A stretch of 64,000 bases of DNA from Stieleria varia (GTDB taxonomy: Bacteria > Planctomycetota > Planctomycetia > Pirellulales > Pirellulaceae), in contig NZ_CP151726.1 in assembly GCF_038443385.1 (NCBI RefSeq), positions 7,440,001 through 7,504,000 on the forward strand, written 5' to 3'. The notes beneath the pieces were generated by a model. It was not told where the DNA came from, did no database searches, and saw nothing but the letters and a program-made list of their open reading frames with translations. The translations under genes and the position numbers were made by a program. Position 1 is the stretch's first letter. Every line of letters starts with the position of its first letter. Shown here one piece after another: positions 1-8,247 of this stretch.

Positions 1-1
1 T

Positions 2-283
2 GGATACTTGAGAGTCTATGATGTCACTTCGCTGGTGGAGAAACTCAACGCGGCAACCAAGACTCCCGTTTTGACGCTGGATGGTTTCGTTCCCAATGAT
101 TCCAATGGCTGGCAGCTCACCGAATCGCTCCAGCAGATGGTCGAATCGGATTGCTGGGTCAACATGGGTGGAGCTTCAGATTGCAGAATGCATTGCCTTG
201 GCACGCGGCGATACTTGGTGGTGCGGACTCGACTGATCACCCATTGCCAAGTGCAAGCGTACTTGGATTCCTTGGCACGCTAG
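2..283 (+). CDS. C-terminal fragment of an unknown protein (5' end outside window)
   Basis: The reading frame is already open at the left edge and reads GYLRVYDVTSLVEKLN before continuing to a stop at 283, so only about 93 C-terminal residues are present and the true start lies upstream of the window. The phrase 'RVYDVTSLV' resembles a short motif that recurs in planctomycete secreted proteins of unknown function and in secretin-related proteins; that comparison is from memory. A TTG at 8 could act as a start, but the frame is open before it. The fragment contains three cysteines and no membrane segment. The next gene (bioD) is convergent. Function is not assignable. Confidence 0.55.
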   Translation, partial: GYLRVYDVTSLVEKLNAATKTPVLTLDGFVPNDSNGWQLTESLQQMVESDCWVNMGGASDCRMHCLGTRRYLVVRTRLITHCQVQAYLDSLAR

Positions 284-372
284 CCTTGATCATTCACGCG
301 GCTCGCTGCAGTCTTCGCAACACGTTTGCACAAAACGGTTTGCGCGGATTAGCACGAAAACAGTGTGCGCAT

Positions 373-446
373 ATCAGCCGCCACGCGATAGCGTCCGGTT
401 CTCACGCCTATAGTTAGGAACCGGACGCTATCGCGTTGCGGCTGAT
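373..446. repeat. 29-bp inverted repeat (hairpin element)
   Basis: Arms 373-401 and 418-446 pair over 29 bp with one mismatch around a 16-nt loop; each arm holds the core GCGATAGCGTCCGGTTC or its complement. It lies in the 395-bp spacer between two convergent genes, which holds no credible gene. A REP-like element or bidirectional terminator is the likely reading. Confidence 0.8.
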
Positions 447-483
447 GAATAATCCGGACTAGAGACTAGAGAGGCAAAGTCGA

Positions 484-665
484 GTGAATGTCGCTCGATT
501 TTCCAAATCGATAGCGTGCTTCATCATACGGTCGGGCAAGTGGCAACCGCTGACCCACGGGCTCGCGGCGTGAATGCGTTTAGTGGATGGTTGATTTTAA
601 GGGGCCGCACGCTAACGACTCGGAGAGTCGAGCGACAATTGCGACTCGGAGAGTCGAGCGACGAT
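484..665. repeat. Copies of the GACTTGGAAAGTC-type palindromic repeat family
   Basis: A diverged copy (TCGATTTTCCAAATCGATAG) lies near 497, and two copies of CGACTCGGAGAGTCGAGCGA lie in direct orientation between about 616 and 663, separated by a few bases. The same family appears near 9435, 33447, 48838, 49121 and 58346. Together with the hairpin at 373-446 it fills the spacer 284-678. Confidence 0.7.
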
Positions 666-678
666 GGCGACACATCGT

Positions 679-1425
679 TCAGGCAAACCACTTCTCGATG
701 GCACCGATGATATTGTCGGGCAAGGTCGTTTGTTGGTAATCAACCGTGCCGAGGAACTCGACGTTACTGTATCGTCGGATTTGCTCTGCGTTGCCTGTGC
801 ATGACGAGTCGGTGGTTGATTGCACGGCATTGAGCAGTAACCCTGACACCTCGCAGCCCAGCTGCTGTGCTGCCAGACAGGTGGCGAGGGATTGATGAAT
901 GGTTCCCAGGCGGTTGGCCGCAACGACCAGGAGTTTCGGTTGGCCCAGCTGACGATAGAGATCGATATTCAGCAGCCCGTCTGCCAGAGGGCTCATGAAT
1001 CCACCGGCTCCTTCGACGATCAACCAGTCGTACCCGGAACGCCATTTGGCTGCACCATCGACCAACAACTTGGCGTCAACCTCGCGGTTTTCGGCTGCCG
1101 CTGCGGCGGGTGGGGCGACCGGCAGGGCAAACCGTTGAGGGCAAACGTCGTCCAATCGCCTGGGCATGCCAGCCGCTCGCCACAATTCAAAGGCATCGGT
1201 GGCAACCATTCCCCCAGAATCCCCGGACTGACCTGGATTCAGTTCCGGTTGACCGTCCACCATCATGATCGTAGCCGGGATACAACCGCTGGCTACTGGC
1301 TTGTACACTCCTACTCGCTGGCATTTTCCGACGAGCGTGCGAGCTAGCAGGGAAGCCACGTAGGTTTTGCCGACGTCGGTGTCCGTGCCCGTTACAAAAA
1401 CGGTTTTTGTCGGATGCGTCTCCAT
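679..1425 (-). CDS. bioD: Dethiobiotin synthetase
   Basis: BioD makes dethiobiotin from 7,8-diaminopelargonate, CO2 and ATP, the step before biotin synthase, in the cytoplasm. The 248-residue protein has the expected size. Its N-terminus carries a P-loop, FVTGTDTDVGKTYVASLLA (residues 10-28), and the KPVASGC segment (residues 42-48) that follows it in BioD. 'VEGAGGFMSPL' in the middle matches the second conserved BioD block. An insertion-like stretch (roughly residues 52-75) lies between the two. The ATG at 1425 is directly upstream of the P-loop. No other biotin gene is in the window. The gene is divergent from the amidase at 1458, so the short gap of about 30 bases must hold both promoters. 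Confidence 0.93.
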   Translation of the reverse strand: METHPTKTVFVTGTDTDVGKTYVASLLARTLVGKCQRVGVYKPVASGCIPATIMMVDGQPELNPGQSGDSGGMVATDAFELWRAAGMPRRLDDVCPQRFALPVAPPAAAAAENREVDAKLLVDGAAKWRSGYDWLIVEGAGGFMSPLADGLLNIDLYRQLGQPKLLVVAANRLGTIHQSLATCLAAQQLGCEVSGLLLNAVQSTTDSSCTGNAEQIRRYSNVEFLGTVDYQQTTLPDNIIGAIEKWFA

Positions 1426-1457
1426 TGTTTTATTGATTGCTCAAAAGGGAAAGAAAA

Positions 1458-2330
1458 GTGACAAGAACGGTTCGCTTGGCATTGCTACAGATGCGGTACG
1501 CAGGATCGCGAGACAAGACATTGGAAGCGACCGAGCGGCTGATTCGCGAGGCGACCCAGGGAGACTCTGGCGCACAAGTCATTTGTTTGCAAGAACTCTT
1601 TTGCGACGCTTATCCTTGCCAAACGGAGGACCACTGTCGATTTGACGATGCGATGCCGTTGGACGGCCCCGTGATCCAGATGATGGCTGGACTGGCTCGC
1701 GAATTGGCCATCGTGATTGTTGTTCCGATCTTCGAAAAGAGGGCGGCTGGCGTGTACCACAACACGGTCGTCGTCGTGGACGCCGATGGCAGCGTTGCGG
1801 GGACATACCGCAAGATGCACATCCCGGACGACCCGCTGTACTACGAAAAATTTTATTTCGCCCCCGGCGATCTCGGTTTCAAACCGATCCAAACGCGATA
1901 CGCAAAACTGGGTGTAGGCATTTGCTGGGACCAATGGTTTCCCGAAACCGCGCGGCTGCTGTCGCTGGCCGGTGCGGAGATCCTATTGTTTCCCACGGCG
2001 ATCGGTTGGATCGATGGTGAGAAAGAAGAGTACGGTGCCGGGCAACATGACGCTTGGCAAACGGCGATGCGAGCCCACGCGATCGCCAACGGTTTGTGGT
2101 TGGGGGCTCCCAACCGCGTCGGCAAAGAAGGCAAGGTTGAGTTTTGGGGAGGATCGTTCATCACCTCTCCGCGTGGCGAGGTCGTCGCCAAGGCCGATCA
2201 TGAAAGTGAAACCTTCCTGGCGTTTGAATGTGAACTCGATGAAATCGATGTCGTTCGCACCCACTGGCCTTTCTTGCGAGATCGACGCGTGGACGCTTAC
2301 CAGGATCTGACCAAGCGTTACTTGGACTGA
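1458..2330 (+). CDS. aguB: N-carbamoylputrescine amidase-type nitrilase-superfamily hydrolase
   Basis: A carbon-nitrogen hydrolase of the nitrilase superfamily, most like N-carbamoylputrescine amidase, which yields putrescine, CO2 and ammonia at the end of the arginine-agmatine route. I chose the GTG at 1458 because AAAGGGA at 1444-1450 is well placed as a ribosome-binding site; the frame extends upstream to a TTG at 1437. With this start the protein has 290 residues and the catalytic triad reads Glu46 (CLQELFC), Lys119 (YRKMHIPD) and Cys156 (GICWDQWFPE). 'DPLYYEKFYF' and 'FPTAIGW' are typical of the AguB branch. Agmatine deiminase (AguA), its usual partner, is not nearby. It converges with the CXXC membrane protein; the two 3' ends overlap by about 13 bp. 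Confidence 0.9.
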   Translation: MTRTVRLALLQMRYAGSRDKTLEATERLIREATQGDSGAQVICLQELFCDAYPCQTEDHCRFDDAMPLDGPVIQMMAGLARELAIVIVVPIFEKRAAGVYHNTVVVVDADGSVAGTYRKMHIPDDPLYYEKFYFAPGDLGFKPIQTRYAKLGVGICWDQWFPETARLLSLAGAEILLFPTAIGWIDGEKEEYGAGQHDAWQTAMRAHAIANGLWLGAPNRVGKEGKVEFWGGSFITSPRGEVVAKADHESETFLAFECELDEIDVVRTHWPFLRDRRVDAYQDLTKRYLD

Positions 2331-4507
2331 GCAACACCGTCGCTCGGCTTTGCGAGGATCTTTGGCAATTGGCGGACCATGAATCGTGGCAACACCATTA
2401 GCGCACGTTCGGTCGTGGCATCGACCGCGATGTCAAAACGGATGGCGGCGTTGACTTCCGTCGCGACGCTGCTGGCCGCATCGCTGGCGAGTGCTGCACG
2501 CATGCGGGCAACAAAGTCATCCTTGTCGGCCAGTGGCTGGGTCCACAGGACCACGGGCAATCGATCATAAGTCGCTTCGCTGCCGACCCACCAGTAGTCC
2601 GAGTCCACGACTCGGACTTGCAATTCGAATGGCGACAAAGTATCGGCCAATGCCTCACCCGCACTGACGTCGTCACCCATGAAGGGCATCACGCGTTGGA
2701 TGGGCGAAAACCGTCGGCGAATGCCGTCGTCCCAATTCACAAAGCAGTCTGCGTTGTTTCGCGCGGCGACCGAATGGAGCAAATCGATCGCGGTGATAGG
2801 CATCAACAACGTCGGGCCAGATCGTTGATCGGCCAAGACGGGCCAGTCGGCTTGCGCGGACTCGACGGGCTGAGCCCACTTGGCGAAAACGCCGTCCTTG
2901 ATCCGAGGCGTCACGCCACGTATTCGCCGCATCGCGTCAGCGGCTAACGCACCGAGTTGCTTCTGAGTCAGAGTTTCGGGCGGCAGCACGCGATCCGGAT
3001 TTGCTTGATTGGATTTGCCAAAGATCAGTTGATTGACGCAGTCGACACCGGCCGCGGTATCATTGCCGAGGTCCGCCAGATCCAACAAGGCATTCGTCGC
3101 GGCATCCAAGTTTGCTTGCGTGGGGCCGATTCGGATCACATAGTCTTCGATCGTCACTTCGGCTCCCGCTTGCTCGGCGATGTGGTTGAGCAAATCCTCG
3201 GATGTCTTCCATCCTTTGGGTACCGTGATGGGTTGCGAGATCCCTGATCCGATCAAATCAAAAGACACCCATTGCAGTTGAATCGGTGCGCCTGTCGTTT
3301 GGCTGATCAGGGTTACCAAGTCCATCAGGGGCATGGTGTCGCCGTCCGTGCTGAGCGCGTAACGCATCGCTAAGGCGCGACGAACGTTGATCGGGCTGGG
3401 AGGACTGGCGATCAACATCGGGTCCAAGCTTTCCTGAGCCGGTCGATCCACGATGACTTCATCCAAAGTCGGCGGAGCAGGTTCAGTGGGCGGTGCTTGG
3501 GGCCGATCCATCTCAAGATCAAAAAAATCTTTCCGCAAACCCTTCGGCAACGCCATCATTTCAGTCGCAGGGCCGGCATCCTTGGGATCATCGGTCAGTG
3601 GAGACTTCAATGGCGAAGGCCCCAACAGATCATCCAAGGGCGACTGTGGAAACAAGTCATTGGGGATCGCCGAAGTGTTCGCTGGCGGGCTGTTGTTGGG
3701 AGACGCGGCCATTTGCTCAGGCTCTGCCGCATCTGCCGCATCGTGGGGAGCGGAGGGATCGGATTCGTTGGCTGCGTCCCCAGTGTTGACGTCCGTCGCA
3801 TCACCGGGCGGCATCGACTCGTCATCGGTTGCTACGTGCGAATCATCCGTCGGCGTCGCATCATCTGGTGGGTTGGGAGCATCGTTGATCGGTGATGGAC
3901 TGGGATCGACCGAGCCGTCATCGACGACTCCAGTTGCGTCTGCCGTTGTTTCCGTTTTCCACGTGCGAACGAAGTAAACAAAGACAAAGACGGTGGTGAT
4001 CAGCACGGAGGCCATCAATGCGACCAGCATCGCGATTTGTCGTGACCGCTGCGTCCGCTCGCTTTGCCAATCCGGCCGCAACGGATCACCAAACTCTGAG
4101 TAGTCTTGGCCTTCGCCCGTTCCTGCCAATGTTGAATCCGCGAGCGACGCGGTGTCCGCAGGCGCGGAATGAAAGCCGCTGACGGGAGGAGCCTGTCCGT
4201 GACCAGCAGTCTGCGAAGCGTTGGCATCTCCGACCGCGGACCCGCCATCGACGGAGTCTTGCGTCAGCGCTCCGCTGTCGACGGGGTGATCGCCGACAGC
4301 GATCTGTGGACCGCCGACAGGTGAGTATCCCGCAGGCACAGATCCCTCTGGCATAATTTGCTCTGGCGCAATTTGCTCTGGCGCAGCGATCTGCACCATC
4401 GATTGACAGCGTGGGCACGCCACGATCGTATCCACCAGATGCGGGTCGGTGACTCGCAGCCGGCTGGAGCATGTCGGGCACTGAACGGAAAAGGGCTTGA
4501 AGTTCAA
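2318..4507 (-). CDS. CXXC zinc-ribbon single-pass membrane protein, unknown function
   Basis: A 729-residue protein starting at a TTG. The N-terminus has two CXXC pairs (Cys10/Cys13 and Cys31/Cys34), the layout of the MJ0042-type zinc ribbon common in planctomycetes. A Gln/Pro/Ser-rich linker follows, then one membrane helix (about 158-180, IAMLVALMASVLITTVFVF), a long acidic Asp/Pro/Ser-rich stretch (about 185-330), and a folded C-terminal half. That places the ribbon in the cytoplasm and the large C-terminal part outside the membrane, if the helix is single. The C-terminal half has repeated 'LLNHIAEQAGAEV'-like segments that may be small alpha/beta domains as in secretin N-domains; this is tentative. 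Its 3' end overlaps the end of the convergent amidase gene. Confidence 0.75.
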   Translation of the reverse strand: MNFKPFSVQCPTCSSRLRVTDPHLVDTIVACPRCQSMVQIAAPEQIAPEQIMPEGSVPAGYSPVGGPQIAVGDHPVDSGALTQDSVDGGSAVGDANASQTAGHGQAPPVSGFHSAPADTASLADSTLAGTGEGQDYSEFGDPLRPDWQSERTQRSRQIAMLVALMASVLITTVFVFVYFVRTWKTETTADATGVVDDGSVDPSPSPINDAPNPPDDATPTDDSHVATDDESMPPGDATDVNTGDAANESDPSAPHDAADAAEPEQMAASPNNSPPANTSAIPNDLFPQSPLDDLLGPSPLKSPLTDDPKDAGPATEMMALPKGLRKDFFDLEMDRPQAPPTEPAPPTLDEVIVDRPAQESLDPMLIASPPSPINVRRALAMRYALSTDGDTMPLMDLVTLISQTTGAPIQLQWVSFDLIGSGISQPITVPKGWKTSEDLLNHIAEQAGAEVTIEDYVIRIGPTQANLDAATNALLDLADLGNDTAAGVDCVNQLIFGKSNQANPDRVLPPETLTQKQLGALAADAMRRIRGVTPRIKDGVFAKWAQPVESAQADWPVLADQRSGPTLLMPITAIDLLHSVAARNNADCFVNWDDGIRRRFSPIQRVMPFMGDDVSAGEALADTLSPFELQVRVVDSDYWWVGSEATYDRLPVVLWTQPLADKDDFVARMRAALASDAASSVATEVNAAIRFDIAVDATTERALMVLPRFMVRQLPKILAKPSDGVAQSK

Positions 4508-4654
4508 GCTAGCGTTCTCTCGATGGGACTCGAATGATTCGTGGCTGGTTACAATCTATCATGCTTCAGTCGTCTGCCGCACGTCATAAAAGATGGCCAG
4601 GCCGGTCAGAAATCCACCACAATCCATCCCGCCGCCCTCACGACCTGTTCTCAA

Positions 4655-5608
4655 ATGCGTTTTTTCCCCATCGCAGCGACTTTGTTGCTGGTAAGTGCCG
4701 GATTCCACCACTCCCCATTGCGGGCAGATTCTCCCTGGATCATCGACACCCACACGCATTTCAAGGGTACCGAGCAAGTCCTTGCTGAGCACGCCGCCCG
4801 ATCGTTTGACCCACGAAACACACTGGGCCAAGTTTTTGTGCCCAATGACTACGCGCCGATCGCCGAGCGTCTGGGCATCCGTGCCACCGTCGTGGTCGAG
4901 GCGGTCGATCAAGATCTGTTGCGATTCAACGACTGGGTGATCGATCAAGCGGATTCGGATTTGATTTGTGGCTACGTGGCTCATGGCGATTTAACAGCAG
5001 ACGACTTCGCCAGCCATCATCAGCGTTACATGGAAAGCGGTCACCTGAAAGGATATCGAATTCGAATGGGGGAACTGGCGTCCTGTCTGGAAAGCGAACA
5101 AGGACGCAAGCATCTCGCCATGCTGGAACAACAGGGCCTGGTTGCGGATTTGTTGATCGATGCCAAGCAGATCGATGACGTCATCACACTCTCCAACGAT
5201 TTCCCCAAGTTATCGGTCGTCATCAATCATGGTTTTCGTGCACGCATGGTCGACGGCAAGCCAACCGAGCAGTGGCTCGCCGCCGTGCGCCGCGCGGGAA
5301 CGCTGCCCAATGTGCATTGCAAGTTCAGCAGCCTGATCGATTTCTCTGGCGTCAAACCTTTCTCCGGCGAGGCGCCGAGCGATCTGAAGGCTTACCTGCC
5401 CGTGTTCCAACCGCTGATGGAAAGCTTTGGGGAAGACAGGCTGATCTTCGGCACCAACTGGGGCGTCTGCACTCACTACGGTTCGGTGGACGCTGTTGTC
5501 AGTTTGGCTTTGGATTATTTGAATCAACACGGTAAAGCGGCGGTGCAGAAAGTGATGCGAGACAACGCGGTTCGCGTCTATCATTTATCCGCCGCAGACG
5601 TTGAATAA
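4655..5608 (+). CDS. Exported amidohydrolase-family (TIM-barrel) protein
   Basis: A metal-dependent hydrolase of the amidohydrolase 2 type, which includes 2-pyrone-4,6-dicarboxylate lactonase and fucono-lactonase relatives. I start at the ATG at 4655 because it gives a clean signal peptide (MRFFPIAATLLLVSAGFHHS) ahead of the mature domain; the frame is open upstream to 4541. Mature sequence begins near 'PWIIDTHTHF', the first metal-binding motif. 'VVINHGFRA' and 'RLIFGTNWGVCTHYG' fit the later barrel strands, with Asn where many relatives have the final catalytic Asp (GTNWG rather than GSDWP), so catalysis or substrate may differ. The protein has about 317 residues. A short palindrome (ATTGATGA/TCATCAAT) lies just after the stop and could be a terminator. 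Confidence 0.8.
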   Translation: MRFFPIAATLLLVSAGFHHSPLRADSPWIIDTHTHFKGTEQVLAEHAARSFDPRNTLGQVFVPNDYAPIAERLGIRATVVVEAVDQDLLRFNDWVIDQADSDLICGYVAHGDLTADDFASHHQRYMESGHLKGYRIRMGELASCLESEQGRKHLAMLEQQGLVADLLIDAKQIDDVITLSNDFPKLSVVINHGFRARMVDGKPTEQWLAAVRRAGTLPNVHCKFSSLIDFSGVKPFSGEAPSDLKAYLPVFQPLMESFGEDRLIFGTNWGVCTHYGSVDAVVSLALDYLNQHGKAAVQKVMRDNAVRVYHLSAADVE

Positions 5609-5654
5609 CGGATAAACTGCGTTCGGCATTGATGACACATCATCAATCGTTGGC

Positions 5655-5735
5655 GTCGTGGTTTTGGCAGAAAATCATTTGTGCAAGGAATTCTGGCGAA
5701 TCCCATTACCTGATGCGTCAGTGAATGTATTGTTC
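5655..5735. repeat. Diverged hairpin repeat upstream of the multihaem cytochrome gene
   Basis: This stretch is related to 7244-7317 on the other side of the cytochrome gene. Both contain a GGCAGAAA or GCCAGAAA block, then GGAATTCTGGCGAATC or GGAAATCTGGCAAATC, then a TTACC or CTACC block and TGCGTCAGT or TGCGCCAGT. This copy is the more decayed. Confidence 0.55.
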
Positions 5736-5781
5736 TACTTAGCACATCCACCAACACCAATCGTTTGGAACTCGGCCACTC

Positions 5782-7239
5782 ATGCGATCACCTTGGATCA
5801 TCGGATTGTTTGTCATTGCGTTCGCGGTGGTTGTCTATTATTTCACGACCACCGGCAGTGACGGCCAACAAGACGATGTCGCAGAACGTCTTCGGCAGCG
5901 TCAGATGCGAGAGTCCGTCGGGTCAGCGGTTGTTGAGAACGACGTGGTCGCTGACGAGCCCGACTGGGCCGCGTTGGAAGCGGCGGGGAAAGGCGTGCCG
6001 GTTCCCAAAGTCTTGGATGTCAGGCCGGGCGAAGGTGGCATGTTTTGGTTCGTCGGATATCCAGGTGAGCCGTTTGGAATCGAGATCCCGTTCGGCGCAG
6101 GCCGCTTCAGAACGCCGCCAGCCGAGCAAGAACCGGTCCATGAAAACCCGGGATTCCTCGGCGCCAATGTCTGCGCGGAGTGCCACCAGGAAAAACACGA
6201 TTCGTTCATTCACACCGCTCACCATCGCACAAGCCGATTACCTGAAACCGAAGCGTTTGGAGGCTCATTTGAAGAAGGAAAGAACGTCTTGTCGACAAAG
6301 TCACCTCAAGTCGCGTTCAAAATGGTGGAGCGCGACGGCAAGTTCTATCAGCGGGTGTCCTATTACGGCTGGCAATTCGAAGTCCCGATGGACATCATCG
6401 TCGGCTCCGGAAAACTCGGCGAAAGCTATTTGTACTGGCACGAGGATGGACTTTATCAAGCCAACGTCAGCTACGCCGAGACGGCAGACGGCTGGATCAA
6501 CAGCCCTGGTTACCTTGATGGCGATGCAAACTATTCACGCAGCATCGGAAGCCGCTGCGTCGAATGCCATTTCACCTACGCGGACTCGCGTGGCGAGGGA
6601 AACCAGTTCACCGAAAGCAGTTTTATTCTGGGGGTCTCATGCGAGCGTTGTCATGGAACGGGCGAGAAGCACGTCGAATTTCATCGCCAAAACAAGGATG
6701 AGAAAAAAGGGCAACACATATCCGTCCCCACACAGCTTTCGCGTCAAGGGCAATTGGATCTGTGCGGACAATGCCACTCGACGGTCACGCCTGCCAAGGG
6801 AGAACCCTTCGCCTTTCAACCGGGCGATCGCTTTGAGGACCGATTCGAAGCCCCCGATCCCAACGAAGCCGGCAATAGCGTCCATACCAGCAATCAAGTC
6901 GCACGCTTATCGCTGAGCAAGTGTTTTCAGGAGACGGAGATGGCGTGTGCCGACTGCCATGATCCACACAAACATGAACGTGGAAACAAACGGCTGTTTT
7001 CCGAGCGTTGCATGAAATGCCATGAAGTGTCCGAGTGCGGGATGAACGATCAGCCCGTTGATGGATTGGACTTGGCCGCCAACTGCGTTGATTGCCATGT
7101 CCCCGTAAAGGAATCCGAACGGATGCGGATGGAACTCGGCAGCGAAAGCGTTTTTCCACCGCTGCGTGACCACTTCATCCGAGTCGACCGAGCGGCCACG
7201 AAGGAGTACCTGCAGTCGCTGAAAACGGTTCCTCAATAA
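5782..7239 (+). CDS. Seven-haem c-type cytochrome, membrane-anchored
   Basis: A 485-residue multihaem cytochrome c. The N-terminus (WIIGLFVIAFAVVVYYF, residues 5-21) is an uncleaved-looking membrane anchor. Seven CXXCH haem-binding motifs are visible: CAECH (about 131), CVECH (258), CERCH (286), CGQCH (328), CADCH (389), CMKCH (410) and CVDCH (435). Spacing is uneven: one motif stands alone, then the rest cluster in the C-terminal half, as in cytochrome c554/NrfA-like and doubled-CXXCH proteins. Many extra His residues (HTAHHR near 144-149, HKH near 393) could supply distal haem ligands. No reductase or maturation gene is adjacent, so the electron partner is unknown. The gene is flanked on both sides by related hairpin repeats. 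Confidence 0.88.
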   Translation: MRSPWIIGLFVIAFAVVVYYFTTTGSDGQQDDVAERLRQRQMRESVGSAVVENDVVADEPDWAALEAAGKGVPVPKVLDVRPGEGGMFWFVGYPGEPFGIEIPFGAGRFRTPPAEQEPVHENPGFLGANVCAECHQEKHDSFIHTAHHRTSRLPETEAFGGSFEEGKNVLSTKSPQVAFKMVERDGKFYQRVSYYGWQFEVPMDIIVGSGKLGESYLYWHEDGLYQANVSYAETADGWINSPGYLDGDANYSRSIGSRCVECHFTYADSRGEGNQFTESSFILGVSCERCHGTGEKHVEFHRQNKDEKKGQHISVPTQLSRQGQLDLCGQCHSTVTPAKGEPFAFQPGDRFEDRFEAPDPNEAGNSVHTSNQVARLSLSKCFQETEMACADCHDPHKHERGNKRLFSERCMKCHEVSECGMNDQPVDGLDLAANCVDCHVPVKESERMRMELGSESVFPPLRDHFIRVDRAATKEYLQSLKTVPQ

Positions 7240-7244
7240 ATGAC

Positions 7245-7317
7245 GTAGTGGACTTCGCCAGAAATCCCAAGCGAAAGGAAATCTGGCAAATCTCACTACC
7301 AAGTGCGCCAGTAGATG
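7245..7317. repeat. Imperfect hairpin repeat downstream of the cytochrome gene
   Basis: Arms 7245-7267 and 7277-7299 pair at 17 of 23 positions; the ends are GTAGTGGACTTCGCCAGA and its partner. It is related to the repeat at 5655-5735. It may act as a terminator between this gene and the convergent isomerase-like gene. Confidence 0.6.
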
Positions 7318-7369
7318 AATCGTTTTTCCTAGGATTCCCAACCATCGCTTAGTGAGCCGTTTCGCGGTT

Positions 7370-8191
7370 CTACTCAGGACGTCCTGTCCAGTAACGAAAC
7401 GCTCGGATCGTTTGCCGCGCGGCTTCGTGTGGATCGGGCCAAGGAAACGCTTCGGCGCACAAGTATCCCTGGTACTGGATGCTTCGCAACGCATCAATGA
7501 TCGGACCGTATTGCATGTGACCGCAGCCGACGGGCCGGCGATTGCTGTCGACGAAATGGATGTGCCCGACCCACTGTCCGCCCGTGATCAGGGCCGCAGC
7601 GATGTCTTCTTCTTCGATGTTCATGTGAAACAAGTCGCACAGCAAACGAACATTGTCGGTCGACAGCGACTCCAGAATCTGAACGCCGTCAGCGACGGTA
7701 CAGCACTGGTTGGTTTCGTATCGATTGAGCGGTTCGTAGATCAAGGGCACGCCATACTTTGCGGCAGCGTCTCCACCGTCCTCCAGCGCTTCGCACAAAT
7801 ACGCCAGCGCGGTCTGCTTGTCCACCGCTCCTTCGCTACGGCCCTGCATCGAACCGATGATGGCTGCCGCCCCGAAACCGCCTGCCAGGTCGATGATGGA
7901 TCGAACAAACGCCTTTGCCTGTTCTCGCTTTCCCGCGTCTGCGTCGGCGAGTTGCAAACGATGCTTGACCCAACCGGCACCGGTTCCCAACGCGGCAAGC
8001 TGCAACCCTGCGGAATCCAACATTCGCCCCAAATCATCTGCATCGATCGACTCAGGTCCGGGAGCAAAGATTTCTACCGCGTCGTAACCCAACTCGGCGG
8101 CAAAGGCGATGGACTTGTCCAGGCCGTCCCAAAGAACAAAGGGGCCGCCTCGCGATTCTTCGACAAGACTGATGGTGATGCAGGATTTCAT
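7370..8191 (-). CDS. Sugar phosphate isomerase/epimerase-like TIM-barrel protein
   Basis: A 273-residue protein of the xylose-isomerase-like TIM-barrel (AP endonuclease 2) superfamily. I start at the ATG at 8191 (MKSCITISLVEE), since upstream sequence in the frame looks like the overlapping reductase gene read out of phase. Family features are 'GYDAVEIFAPG' after the first strand, 'IYEPLNRYETNQ' with the metal-binding Glu and Asn-Arg pair, 'LLCDLFHMNIEE' with Asp and His, 'HIHFVDSNRRPVG' and a final 'YLCAEAFPWPDP'. These match hydroxypyruvate isomerase and 3-dehydroshikimate dehydratase-like proteins, but substrate cannot be read. It follows the aldo/keto reductase in the same direction with a gap of about 56 bases; the two are probably co-transcribed and may act on the same sugar. 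Confidence 0.82.
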   Translation of the reverse strand: MKSCITISLVEESRGGPFVLWDGLDKSIAFAAELGYDAVEIFAPGPESIDADDLGRMLDSAGLQLAALGTGAGWVKHRLQLADADAGKREQAKAFVRSIIDLAGGFGAAAIIGSMQGRSEGAVDKQTALAYLCEALEDGGDAAAKYGVPLIYEPLNRYETNQCCTVADGVQILESLSTDNVRLLCDLFHMNIEEEDIAAALITGGQWVGHIHFVDSNRRPVGCGHMQYGPIIDALRSIQYQGYLCAEAFPWPDPHEAARQTIRAFRYWTGRPE

Positions 8192-8247
8192 GGAGCAGGA
8201 AGGTGTTTGATGGAGAGGAAAGTTGTGATCGTGGGTGGTGTTCCAGA

